Positions 25,534 to 33,635 of a stretch of DNA of 64,000 nucleotides are shown here, one piece after another. Position numbers and translations under genes: made by a program. The stretch comes from Streptomyces sp. PR69 (GTDB taxonomy: Bacteria > Actinomycetota > Actinomycetes > Streptomycetales > Streptomycetaceae): assembly GCF_026420845.1 (NCBI RefSeq), contig NZ_JAOWCB010000031.1, positions 1-64,000 of the forward strand. Direction: 5' to 3'. The notes under the pieces were generated by a model, which saw only the letters and a list, made by a program, of their open reading frames with translations, did not search any database and was not told where the DNA came from. Numbering within the stretch: position 1 is the first letter of the stretch; the number at the start of each line of letters is the position of its first letter.

Positions 25534-26862
25534 TCAGCGGGGCGAAAGCGCCCGCGGGCGGGGCAGCAGCTCGGCGGTGACCAAGGCGGTCACCGCGGCG
25601 AGGAGCACCACCGGAATCATCTCCGCGCTGCCCAGCAGCAGGACGACGAGGACGCTGCAGCTGACCGGCAGCCGCAGGACGGCCGTCGCCGCGGCGGCCA
25701 TCCCCGCGGCCATGCCGGGGACGACGCCAAGACCGGGCAGCGGTGCGAGCAGCACTCCGGCCGCGGCCCCCAGGAACAGCGCGGGGAACACCGGGCCGCC
25801 GCGCAGGCTGCCCAGACTGAGCGCGTAGGCGGCGGTCTTGAACAGGAGTACGGCGACCAGCGCGCCCACGCCCCAGGCATGGGGATCGGCGGCCAGCTCG
25901 GCCATCGTGGCCTGGCCGGAGGAGGCGACGTCAACGGGTGTGCGATCGGTGATCAGGGTGTAGAGGGCCGCGCAGCCCCCGGCCGCCAGCGCGCAGCCGG
26001 CGGATCGTGCAATCGGCCGTGCGGCGACGAACGCCGCCACCGGCCGGGCGACGGCGAACATCCCGCGGACCGCGGCGCCGACGGCCATGGCGAGCAGGAC
26101 CGACCACAGCACGTCCCCGGCGTCGATGCGGGGCGCCGCGGAGGAGAGGTTCAGCGACAGGCTGCCCGTCTCCAGCCCGGTCCACCGGCCGAAGCCGGTG
26201 AACACGAGATAGCCGAGGCCGCTGGCGAGCAGCGCGGGCAGCATCACGGCGATCAGCTGCGGTCCCGCCACCCCCGCCACCTCGATCAGCAGCACGGCGC
26301 CGATCAGCGGGTTGCCGAAGATGGCGGAGATCGCGGCGGCGGAGCCGGCCGCTCCCAGCAGCGCCGTGCTGCGCGGCGTCGCCGGGGCTCTCGTCAGATC
26401 CCTGACGAGGACGGCCAGTCCGCCGCCCAGTGCGATCAGCGGGGCTTCCGGCCCCAGGACGGCCCCGAACGGCAGGCTTGCGGTCGCGGCGAGCAGCACG
26501 CCCGGCAGCGCGCCGGACGACGCGCCTCCCACCTTCAGCCCCTCCGCGGGGATATGACCGCCGCCGCCGGGCAGCCGGGCCGCGATCAGGCCGACGGCCG
26601 CTCCGGCGAACGCCAGCAGCGGCAGCGGCCACCACCACGGCGGGGAGGCATGGCCGAACGCCTGCGGCAGATCGTGCCACAGCGCGTGCTCCAGCTCGTG
26701 CAGGCCGGCGAGGAACCAGAAGGCGAGCAGGGAGATCGGCGCGCCGATCAGGGCGCACAGGGCCAGGGCCTTGAGGTATCCCGGGCTGCGCAGCATGGCG
26801 TCCAGCCGGGCCGCGTCCTGTGCCGAGTCCGTCGGGTCTGTCGGGTCCGTCGGGTCCGTCAA
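25534..26862 (-). CDS. ClC family chloride channel/antiporter
   Basis: 442-residue membrane protein with about 10-12 hydrophobic segments. ClC filter motifs are recognisable: GGGGHIPAEG (GxGIP-like), LGPEAPLIALGGG (GKEGP-like, with Pro replacing the Lys/Arg) and GSLRGGPVFPALFLGAA (GxFxP-like). Conduction or H+ coupling cannot be told from sequence. The start is probably TTG at 26862, 8 bases after AAGGA. The N-terminus is a TDP-repeat encoded by tandem GACCCGACG units, so it may vary in length. The gene is 51 bases downstream of phosphoketolase and is likely co-transcribed with it. Confidence 0.87.
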   Translation of the reverse strand: MTDPTDPTDPTDSAQDAARLDAMLRSPGYLKALALCALIGAPISLLAFWFLAGLHELEHALWHDLPQAFGHASPPWWWPLPLLAFAGAAVGLIAARLPGGGGHIPAEGLKVGGASSGALPGVLLAATASLPFGAVLGPEAPLIALGGGLAVLVRDLTRAPATPRSTALLGAAGSAAAISAIFGNPLIGAVLLIEVAGVAGPQLIAVMLPALLASGLGYLVFTGFGRWTGLETGSLSLNLSSAAPRIDAGDVLWSVLLAMAVGAAVRGMFAVARPVAAFVAARPIARSAGCALAAGGCAALYTLITDRTPVDVASSGQATMAELAADPHAWGVGALVAVLLFKTAAYALSLGSLRGGPVFPALFLGAAAGVLLAPLPGLGVVPGMAAGMAAAATAVLRLPVSCSVLVVLLLGSAEMIPVVLLAAVTALVTAELLPRPRALSPR

Positions 26863-26913
26863 TGGATCGTCCTTCCCGTGGCCCGTCGCGGCGGACCCCG
26901 GTCCCGGCGGCGG

Positions 26914-29337
26914 TCAGCCCGTCCAGCTCCAGTCCAGGACCTCGGGCAGGTCCTGGCCGTGTTCGCGGATCCAGGCGTGGTGCCGGGTGCGGGCGTCCTC
27001 CATGTGCTGTCGTACGGCGGCGGCGCGCACCGCGAGGCCCGGCACACGGTCGATGACGTCCATGACGAGCCGGAAGCGGTCGAGGTCGTTGCCGACGACC
27101 ATGTCGAAGGGGGTCGTCGTGGTGCCGATCTCCTTGTATCCCCGGACATGCAGCTGGGGGTGCCCGACACGCCGGTAGGCCAGACGGTGAATGAGCCACG
27201 GATAGCCGTGGTAGGCGAAGATGACCGGCTTGTCGCGGGTGAACAGGGCGTCGTACTCGGCGTCGGTCATGCCGTGGGGGTGTTCCTCGCGGGGCAGCAG
27301 CCGGGCCAGGTCGACGACGTTGACGACGCGCACGGCGAGGTCCGGCAGATGGCGGCGCAGCAGCAGGGCGCAGGCCAGGACCTCCTGGGTGGGGACGTCC
27401 CCGGCGCAGGCCAGCACCACGTCGGGGTCGCGGTGGCCGTCCTCGGAGCCCGCCCACTGCCAGACGCCGACGCCGCGTGCGCAATGGGCGCGGGCCTGTT
27501 CGGGCGTCAGCCAGTCGAAGCAGGGCTGTTTTCCGGCGACGACGACATTGACGCGGTCGCGGCTGCGCAGCACATGGTCGGCGACGCACAGCAGGGTGTT
27601 GGCGTCGGGCGGGAGGTAGACGCGCACGACTTCCGGGGCCTTGTTGAGGACGTGGTCGATGAAACCGGGGTCCTGGTGGGAGAAGCCGTTGTGGTCCTGC
27701 CGCCACACATGCGAGGTCAGCAGATAGTTGAGGGAGGCGATCGGGCGTCGCCAGGGCAGCCGCCGGGTGACGCGCAGCCATTTGATGTGCTGGTTGACCA
27801 TGGAGTCGACGATGTGGGCGAAGGCCTCGTAGCAGGAGAACAGGCCGTGGCGGCCAGTGAGGAGGTAGCCCTCCAGCCAGCCCTGGCAGGTGTGTTCGGA
27901 GAGGATCTCCATCACCCGCCCGTGCCGGTCGAGGTGTTCGTCGACCGGGCGGACGTCTGCCTGCCAGGCCTTGCCCGTCGCCCCGTAGACGGCCTGGAGC
28001 CGGTTGGAGGCGGTCTCGTCGGGGCCGACGAGACGGAAGTCGCGGCGGTCGGCGGTCGCCTTCATCAGCTCTTCGAGATAGGTCCCGAGGACGGCGGTCG
28101 GCTCATGAAGGACGGTGCCGGGTTTGTCGACCGGCACCGTGTGCCGTTCCAGCGGCGGCAGCGGCAGCTCGCGCAGCAGCAGGCCCCCGTTGGCGTACGG
28201 GGTGGCGCCCAGCCGCCGGTCGCCGTCGGGGACGCAGGCCAGCACGCGGGGGCGGGGGCGGCCGTCGGCGTCGAACAGCTCCGCGGGACGGTAGGAGCGC
28301 AGCCAGTCCTCCAGCTGCCGCAGATGGTCCGGATTCTCCCGGACCCCGGCCAGGGGCACCTGGTGGGAGCGCCAGGTGCCTTCGACGGGCTGCCCGTCGA
28401 CGCCTGCGGGGCCGGTCCAGCCCTTGGGGGTGCGCAGCACGACGACCGGCCAGCGGGGGCGTTCGACGCCGCCTTCGGCGCGGGCCGTGCGCTGGATTCG
28501 CTCGATGAGCTCCAGCGCGCGGTCGAGGGCCGCGGCCAGGGCCCGGTGCACGGCGGGCGGCTCGTCGCCGCTGACGTGAATCGGGAGGTGTCCGCAGCCG
28601 CGCAGCAGCTCGTCCAGCTCGGGTTCGGGCAGCCGGGCGAGCACGGCGGGATTGGCGATCTTGTACCCGTTGAGGTGGAGGATCGGCAGCACCGCTCCGT
28701 CGTGCACCGGGTCGAGGAACTTGTCGGAGTGCCAGGAGGCGGCCAGCGGGCCGGTCTCGGCCTCTCCGTCGCCGATCACACAGGCGACCAGGAGGTGGGG
28801 GTTGTCCAGTGCGGCGCCGTAGGCGTGGGAGAGGGCATAGCCCAGTTCACCGCCTTCGTGGATGGAGCCGGGGGTCTCTGGGGCGACATGGCTGGGCACG
28901 CCGCCCGGGAAGGAGAACTGCCGGAACAGCCGCGCCATGCCGGCGGCGTCGCGGGTGACGTCGGGGTACGTCCGGGTGTACGAGCCGTCCAGCCAGCTGC
29001 CTGCGAGGACGGCGGGGCCGCCGTGGCCGGGCCCCCACACGCACAGCACGTCCCGGCGGTCTGTGCGGATCACCCGGTTGAGGTGGGTGTAGATCAGGTT
29101 GAGTCCGGGCGAGGTGCCCCAGTGGCCAAGCAGCCGGGGCTTGATGTGCTCGGGCCGCAGGGGCTGGTCGAGCAGCGGATTGTCCATCAGATAGATCTGG
29201 CCGGCGGCGAGATAGTTGGCCGCCCGCCAGTGGGCGTCGAGGGCGGCGAGCTCGTCGCCGGACAGCGCACCGGCCGGGGGCCGGGCGTCGGACGCGGCCG
29301 GGGCGGCGGCTGAGGGTGGAGCGGCGGTGTGGCGCAT
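26914..29337 (-). CDS. phosphoketolase (xylulose-5-P/fructose-6-P)
   Basis: 807-residue TPP enzyme, the normal length for phosphoketolases. It cleaves xylulose-5-phosphate or fructose-6-phosphate with phosphate to acetyl phosphate and an aldose phosphate. Landmarks are HWGTSPGLN, VWGPGHGGPA, YPDVTRDAAGM, GELGYALSHAYGAALDNP, GDGEAETGPLAASWHSDKF, SEHTCQGWLEGYLLTGRHG, SHVWRQDHNGFSHQDPG and GNDLDRF. The start is ATG 29337 with GGAGG 5 bases before it; a GTG further upstream is less likely. It is divergent from the DUF3048 gene and upstream of ClC. Confidence 0.95.
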   Translation of the reverse strand: MRHTAAPPSAAAPAASDARPPAGALSGDELAALDAHWRAANYLAAGQIYLMDNPLLDQPLRPEHIKPRLLGHWGTSPGLNLIYTHLNRVIRTDRRDVLCVWGPGHGGPAVLAGSWLDGSYTRTYPDVTRDAAGMARLFRQFSFPGGVPSHVAPETPGSIHEGGELGYALSHAYGAALDNPHLLVACVIGDGEAETGPLAASWHSDKFLDPVHDGAVLPILHLNGYKIANPAVLARLPEPELDELLRGCGHLPIHVSGDEPPAVHRALAAALDRALELIERIQRTARAEGGVERPRWPVVVLRTPKGWTGPAGVDGQPVEGTWRSHQVPLAGVRENPDHLRQLEDWLRSYRPAELFDADGRPRPRVLACVPDGDRRLGATPYANGGLLLRELPLPPLERHTVPVDKPGTVLHEPTAVLGTYLEELMKATADRRDFRLVGPDETASNRLQAVYGATGKAWQADVRPVDEHLDRHGRVMEILSEHTCQGWLEGYLLTGRHGLFSCYEAFAHIVDSMVNQHIKWLRVTRRLPWRRPIASLNYLLTSHVWRQDHNGFSHQDPGFIDHVLNKAPEVVRVYLPPDANTLLCVADHVLRSRDRVNVVVAGKQPCFDWLTPEQARAHCARGVGVWQWAGSEDGHRDPDVVLACAGDVPTQEVLACALLLRRHLPDLAVRVVNVVDLARLLPREEHPHGMTDAEYDALFTRDKPVIFAYHGYPWLIHRLAYRRVGHPQLHVRGYKEIGTTTTPFDMVVGNDLDRFRLVMDVIDRVPGLAVRAAAVRQHMEDARTRHHAWIREHGQDLPEVLDWSWTG

Positions 29338-29497
29338 GCATGCCTCCGAGGGGGTGGGCTGACCGGTGCGGAGCACGTGCCGTCAGCCTTCCTCCGCGGG
29401 CGCTCGCGCCGACAGGGCCGTATGGGTCGGCCTGGTGTCCACACGGCCCGCAGTGGCGTGGTGTGGTGCACTGGAGTCAGACAGGGAGCAGTTGCCG

Positions 29498-30490
29498 ATG
29501 GGCGCAAGGAGACACAGGCGGCGCCGGGCCGGCGGTGTGACGGCGGCCGTGGCGGCATGCGCGGTCGCCTGTGCGGCGCTGTTCGGGTGCACGGCGGGCG
29601 AGCAGGACCGCAAGTCCTCCGGGCAGACGGCGGCGCAGAAGGCCGTGTCGCCGTTCACCGGGCTGACGGCGGAGCCGGGTCCGGTGCTCGCCGTCAAGAT
29701 CGACAATGTGCGGGCGGCACGGCCGCCCACCGGGCTGGCCGCCGCGGACATCGTGTATGTCGAGCAGGTCGAGGCGGGGCTGAGCCGCCTCCTCGCCGTC
29801 TACTCCTCCGAGCAGCCGCCCTCGGCGGGACCGGTGCGCAGCGCGCGCGAGTCGGACATCGAACTGCTGCGGCAGTTCGGCCGCCCGGCGCTGGCGTTCT
29901 CCGGCGCCCAGTCGGCGCTGCTGCCGCTGGTCGAGGAGGCTCCGCTGTTCGCGCTGCCGCCGTGGGGTGCGCCGGAGGCGTATGTACGAGACGCCGGCCG
30001 GGCCGCGCCGCACAATCTGTATCTGCGGCCGGAGCGGGCGCTGGCGGCCGCTCCGGAGGCGGACCGGCCGCGGGACATCGGCTTCCGGTTCGGTCCCGCC
30101 CCGGCGGGCGGACAGCCGCTGGACGAGCACACGGTGAGCTTCCCGTCCGCGCGTTTCACTTTCACCTGGTCGCCTGAGCAGGAGCGCTGGCTGGTGTCGA
30201 TGGACGGGGCTCCGGCGCGGGACGCCGACGGCGCGCGCCTCGGCGCGCCGACCGTGGTGGTGCAGCACGTGGAGGTCCGGGGCTCACAGTTCAGGGACCG
30301 GTCCGGCAGCGTCTCCCCGTACACGGAGACCGTGGGGTCGGGGACCGCTCTGGTGCTGCGGGACGGCCGGGGGCATGACGCCCGGTGGAGCCGGCCGGCG
30401 GCGGACGGCGGCACGGCGTTCACCACGCCTTCGGGGGAACGGCTGAACTTCGCCCGCGGGCCGGTGTGGGTGGTGCTCGCGGCCCGGTGA
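29498..30490 (+). CDS. DUF3048 domain lipoprotein
   Basis: 330-residue exported protein. The N-terminus MGARRHRRRRAGG carries twin arginines and a hydrophobic core ending in the lipobox ALFGC, so it should be lipid-anchored outside the membrane. The body matches DUF3048: SPFTGLTAEPGPVLAVKIDNVRAARPPTGL, then ADIVYVEQVEAGLSRLLAVY and PVRSARESD. Function unknown, possibly cell-wall linked. The ATG has GGGAG 9 bases upstream. It is convergent with the DUF2278 gene. Confidence 0.87.
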   Translation: MGARRHRRRRAGGVTAAVAACAVACAALFGCTAGEQDRKSSGQTAAQKAVSPFTGLTAEPGPVLAVKIDNVRAARPPTGLAAADIVYVEQVEAGLSRLLAVYSSEQPPSAGPVRSARESDIELLRQFGRPALAFSGAQSALLPLVEEAPLFALPPWGAPEAYVRDAGRAAPHNLYLRPERALAAAPEADRPRDIGFRFGPAPAGGQPLDEHTVSFPSARFTFTWSPEQERWLVSMDGAPARDADGARLGAPTVVVQHVEVRGSQFRDRSGSVSPYTETVGSGTALVLRDGRGHDARWSRPAADGGTAFTTPSGERLNFARGPVWVVLAAR

Positions 30491-30532
30491 GTCTGCCGCC
30501 GCGCAAGGGCCGCGGCGCAGGGTCCGCCGCCG

Positions 30533-31219
30533 CTACACCGGGTGGCCGTCGTCGTCGGTGCGGTCGGCCTGGGTGGAGAACTTGGACAGGAACACGTCGT
30601 ACCGGCCGTCGTCCCTGCGGGTGAGGGTCGCACCGTCCTGCCAGACGCCGTTCTCGTCCCACCACTGGCTGCCGGGCGGGTCGCCCTGGTTCTGGTGGAT
30701 GTTGTGCATCCCGAGGCCGCGGTCGAACGGCTCTCCGTAGACGAGGACGGCTCTGCCCGGCACGAGGATCGGTTCCAGGGCGCGGGCGGCGTCCAGGTTG
30801 GAGCCGGAGATCCAGGGGCGCCTCGGGGCGAGCCTGTCCGCGAGCCCGAGGAGCCCGAGAAGTCTGCGGAGCCCGGGCGGCAGGGCCCGCGGTCCTGCCG
30901 CGGTGCAGCCGGGGCGGCGGCCCGAGAGCGCGGGATGCCGTACGAAGTCCAGGGCGCCGGACTCCGGGGTGCGGGCGAGATCGTGGCAGCCCGGCGGGAG
31001 GGCGGCCACAGGGCCGAGGACCGCGGCGGGAAGCGTGAGTGTCCGCCACTGCACACCGGTGGCGGACTGCTTGCTGTCAACGTCGACGGCGCACCGGTAG
31101 CGGCCGGCGGGCGCGTCGACCTCCAGATTGACGTGGAACCAGCGGCCCTGCGTGTCGGGCTCGTCGCGGAAGTGGCGGTGCAGCGTTCCGGACAGCACGC
31201 CGTAGCGGTCGAGTGGCAC
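30533..31219 (-). CDS. DUF2278 (YukJ-like) protein
   Basis: 228-residue protein beginning MPLDRYGVLSGTLHRHFRDEPDTQGRWFHVNLEV and containing the DUF2278 signatures HNIHQNQGDP and DGRYDVFLSKFSTQADRTDDDGHPV. Relatives are annotated YukJ and have no established function. The GTG at 31219 is preceded by TGAGCGCC, a weak site. It is downstream of the APC permease gene on the same strand (66 bases). Confidence 0.8.
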   Translation of the reverse strand: MPLDRYGVLSGTLHRHFRDEPDTQGRWFHVNLEVDAPAGRYRCAVDVDSKQSATGVQWRTLTLPAAVLGPVAALPPGCHDLARTPESGALDFVRHPALSGRRPGCTAAGPRALPPGLRRLLGLLGLADRLAPRRPWISGSNLDAARALEPILVPGRAVLVYGEPFDRGLGMHNIHQNQGDPPGSQWWDENGVWQDGATLTRRDDGRYDVFLSKFSTQADRTDDDGHPV

Positions 31220-31285
31220 GGCGCTCAGTCAAGCACCGGGGGCCGACGGCCGCGGTGAGGCGCACCGGGGTGAGGGGCGGCGCGG

Positions 31286-32782
31286 TCATGTCCCCGCGCC
31301 GGCGTCCAGCAGGCGGGGGTCGGCCGTCTCGCGGCGTTCCGACCAGAAGGGTGCCGCCGTCAGCCGCCACAGCACCATGACGATCACGCCGACGGCGGTG
31401 ATCCCGATGCCGATGACCAGCGGCGGGCCCAGGCCGAGCCAGGACTCCCCGCTGTAGGAGTTCGCGGGGTCGGACATATCGATGACGGACTCCGCCAGCA
31501 GCCAGACGAGCAGCGCCGCGCCGGTCAGCGGACCGAGGCCGACGAGGACGAAGGTGCGCGGGCTGCGGGTGAGAAGCCTGCGGTAGTAGACCGCGCAGGC
31601 CACGCCGGTGAGGGCGTAGTAGAACGCGATCAGCAGGGACAGCGCGGTGAGCGAGTCGAAGGCGGCGTTCTCGCTGATCTGGTTGACCGCGAGATACCAG
31701 GCGACGGCGATGGCGGCCACCCACCAGGTGCTGACGTCGGGGGTGTGATGGCGGTGGTGGATATGGGCGAAGTGGGCGGGCAGGGCGTGCCGCCGGGCCA
31801 TGGACAGGGCGGTGCGGGAGGCGGGGATGATCGTCGTCTGGGTGGAGGCCAGGGCGGAGGTGGAGACGGCGATCAGCACCACCCAGTCCCAGCCTCCCAT
31901 CACCTCGCCCGCCAGCAGGGCGAAGATCGTCTCCTCTTCGCCGGCGTTCTCGGCGAGGTAGGCGGCGCCCGCGTACGCGACGACGGCGAAGCCGGTGGCC
32001 AGATAGGTCACCAGCAGGATCACCGTGGACCAGATGCCGGCCTTGCCGGGGGCGCTGGCGGAGTTCTCGGTCTCCTCGGTGAGGTTGACCGCCGACTCCC
32101 ACCCCCAGTAGATGAACACGCCCAGTAGCAGTCCGCCGGTCAGCGCCGCTCCCCCGGCCCCGAAGGGATTCAGCCACATCAGCTCCGGTTCGGCGGACCC
32201 GAGTGAGCCGGCGCCCGCGTAGACGCGGTACAGGGCGACGACCGCGAACACCAGAAGCAGCACGACCTGCGCCGCGATCAGCACGTCCTGCACGCGGGCG
32301 GACGCCTCGGTGCCGATCACGCAGATGGCCGTCATGACCACGATGAGCAGCACGGCGAGGGTCTGGCGTACGGCGTCGCTGTCCGCCCAGCCGTCCAGGC
32401 CGAAGGCGAGCAGGGCGAAGCGTACGGCGACGTCGGCGAGCGAGCCGATCACCAGCACGCCGGTCATGGTGATGGCCCAGCCGCCGAACCAGCCCGCCCA
32501 GGGGCCCATCGCCCGGGTGACCCAGGAGAACGTGGTGCCGCAGTCCTGGTCGGCCTTGTTGAGGTAGTAGAACGCGGAGGCGATGAGCACCATCGGCACG
32601 AACGAGGCGAGCATCACGCCGGGCGCGTGGACGCCGGCCAGCGCCACGACCGGGCCGATGACGGCGGCCAGCGAGTAGGCCGGGGAGGTGGAGTTCAGGC
32701 CGATGACCAGGGCTTCTGTGAAGCCGATGGCATCGGCCTGGAGCCGGTCGGGCGGGCTGGCGCGGGGGGCCTCTTCGGACAC
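31286..32782 (-). CDS. APC superfamily amino-acid permease
   Basis: 498-residue integral membrane transporter with about 12-14 hydrophobic segments. The first segment IGFTEALVIGLNSTSPAYSLAAVIGPVVALAG and the later GIWSTVILLVTYLATGFAVVAYAG are typical of the APC family; unusually, an HIHHRHHTPDVS loop lies in the cytoplasmic stretch. The substrate is unknown; amino acids or polyamines are possible. The GTG at 32782 is chosen because GAGGGAAC lies directly upstream, so the longer frame from 32815 is less likely. Confidence 0.88.
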   Translation of the reverse strand: MSEEAPRASPPDRLQADAIGFTEALVIGLNSTSPAYSLAAVIGPVVALAGVHAPGVMLASFVPMVLIASAFYYLNKADQDCGTTFSWVTRAMGPWAGWFGGWAITMTGVLVIGSLADVAVRFALLAFGLDGWADSDAVRQTLAVLLIVVMTAICVIGTEASARVQDVLIAAQVVLLLVFAVVALYRVYAGAGSLGSAEPELMWLNPFGAGGAALTGGLLLGVFIYWGWESAVNLTEETENSASAPGKAGIWSTVILLVTYLATGFAVVAYAGAAYLAENAGEEETIFALLAGEVMGGWDWVVLIAVSTSALASTQTTIIPASRTALSMARRHALPAHFAHIHHRHHTPDVSTWWVAAIAVAWYLAVNQISENAAFDSLTALSLLIAFYYALTGVACAVYYRRLLTRSPRTFVLVGLGPLTGAALLVWLLAESVIDMSDPANSYSGESWLGLGPPLVIGIGITAVGVIVMVLWRLTAAPFWSERRETADPRLLDAGAGT

Positions 32783-33205
32783 GTTCCCTCGCTTCGGTCG
32801 GGCGGCGGGTCCCATGGAACCGTGTCCGCGGGCGGTGCCGGGCCAGCGACGCGCGGGGGGCGGCTGGGCCCTTGGGCCGCGGCCGGGCGTCGCACTGGGG
32901 CTCCGCCCCAGACCCGTGCGGGGGCTCCGCGCCCGGACCCCCGCGCCTCAGACTCCCCCAGCCCCGTCCGGGGGTACCCCCAGGCGGGGCTGGAATTACC
33001 GGGCCTCACGCCTCAAACACCGGCCGAAGCCCGATCCCCGAGCCCCGCGCCTCATACGCCAGCGGGGCTGGAACTGCCGGGCCTCGCGCCTCGGGCACCG
33101 ACCGAGGCTCTGCTTCCGGGCCCCGCGCCCGGGCCAGGGGCACGCATGTGGGCAGGCCCCCAGGGCAGGGGATTCGGGGTTGCCGCCCCGGCGGGGGCGT
33201 GGGGG
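32783..33205. repeat. intergenic dispersed GC-rich repeat, copy 1
   Basis: This 423-base gap has no supported gene. From about 32890 it is built of GC-rich modules: GGGGCTCCGCCCC-like hairpins, a CCTCAGACTCCCCCAG unit beginning at 32946 that ends in GGGGTACCCCC and GGCGGGGCTGG, and several degenerate repeats of CGGGGCTGGAA(T/C)T. The same modules recur at 51,660-52,010 and, inverted, inside ramB. Confidence 0.8.
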
Positions 33206-33484
33206 TCACCACACGGTCGGGACCGTCGCGCCGCCGCCGCGGCGGATCGCGGCGACCACGGCGTCATGCAGGCGGCGGCTCTGCTCCGCGGTGTCGCACG
33301 ACACGGGGCTCCCGGCCATGGTGAACCAGTCCGTCGCCCCGCTGTACTGCACCGCGATCTGCGCCTCGCCTTTCGACCAGGTGGTATGCACGGTCACATC
33401 GCCGGTCAGCACGCCGGCCTCGTCGGTGCGGACCCCTCCCGCTCCCGCGTACAGTCCCGTCGTCGTCCACGATTCCCAGCTCAT
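33206..33484 (-). CDS. small conserved-type hypothetical protein (92 aa)
   Basis: 92-residue protein, MSWESWTTTGLYAGAGGVRTDEAGVLTGDVTVHTTWSKGEAQIAVQYSG and then DWFTMAGSPVSCDTAEQSRRLHDAVVAAI. It has alternating strands followed by one amphipathic helix, and no signal peptide. I cannot name the family. Reasonable codon use and a defined N-terminus support it as real. It is divergent from the NACHT gene (151 bases). Confidence 0.68.
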   Translation of the reverse strand: MSWESWTTTGLYAGAGGVRTDEAGVLTGDVTVHTTWSKGEAQIAVQYSGATDWFTMAGSPVSCDTAEQSRRLHDAVVAAIRRGGGATVPTVW

Positions 33485-33635
33485 CAGTGCACCTCACGCA
33501 GCCGCCGACCGAAGATCTTGTCTCCAGTCTGGCACTCCGCGCCGCTGTGCGACGATCACCGCCACTGGCGCGCGCGGGGAACTACCCTCGGGATCTGTAT
33601 GTGATGGGGTGCCAGTTCTTCGGGGGGTTACGCGG

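Noticed and set aside
32688..33635. N-terminal extension of the NACHT gene through the intergenic repeats
   Set aside because: The frame is open by chance through GC-rich repeats; the coding start with conserved-looking sequence is ATG 33636.
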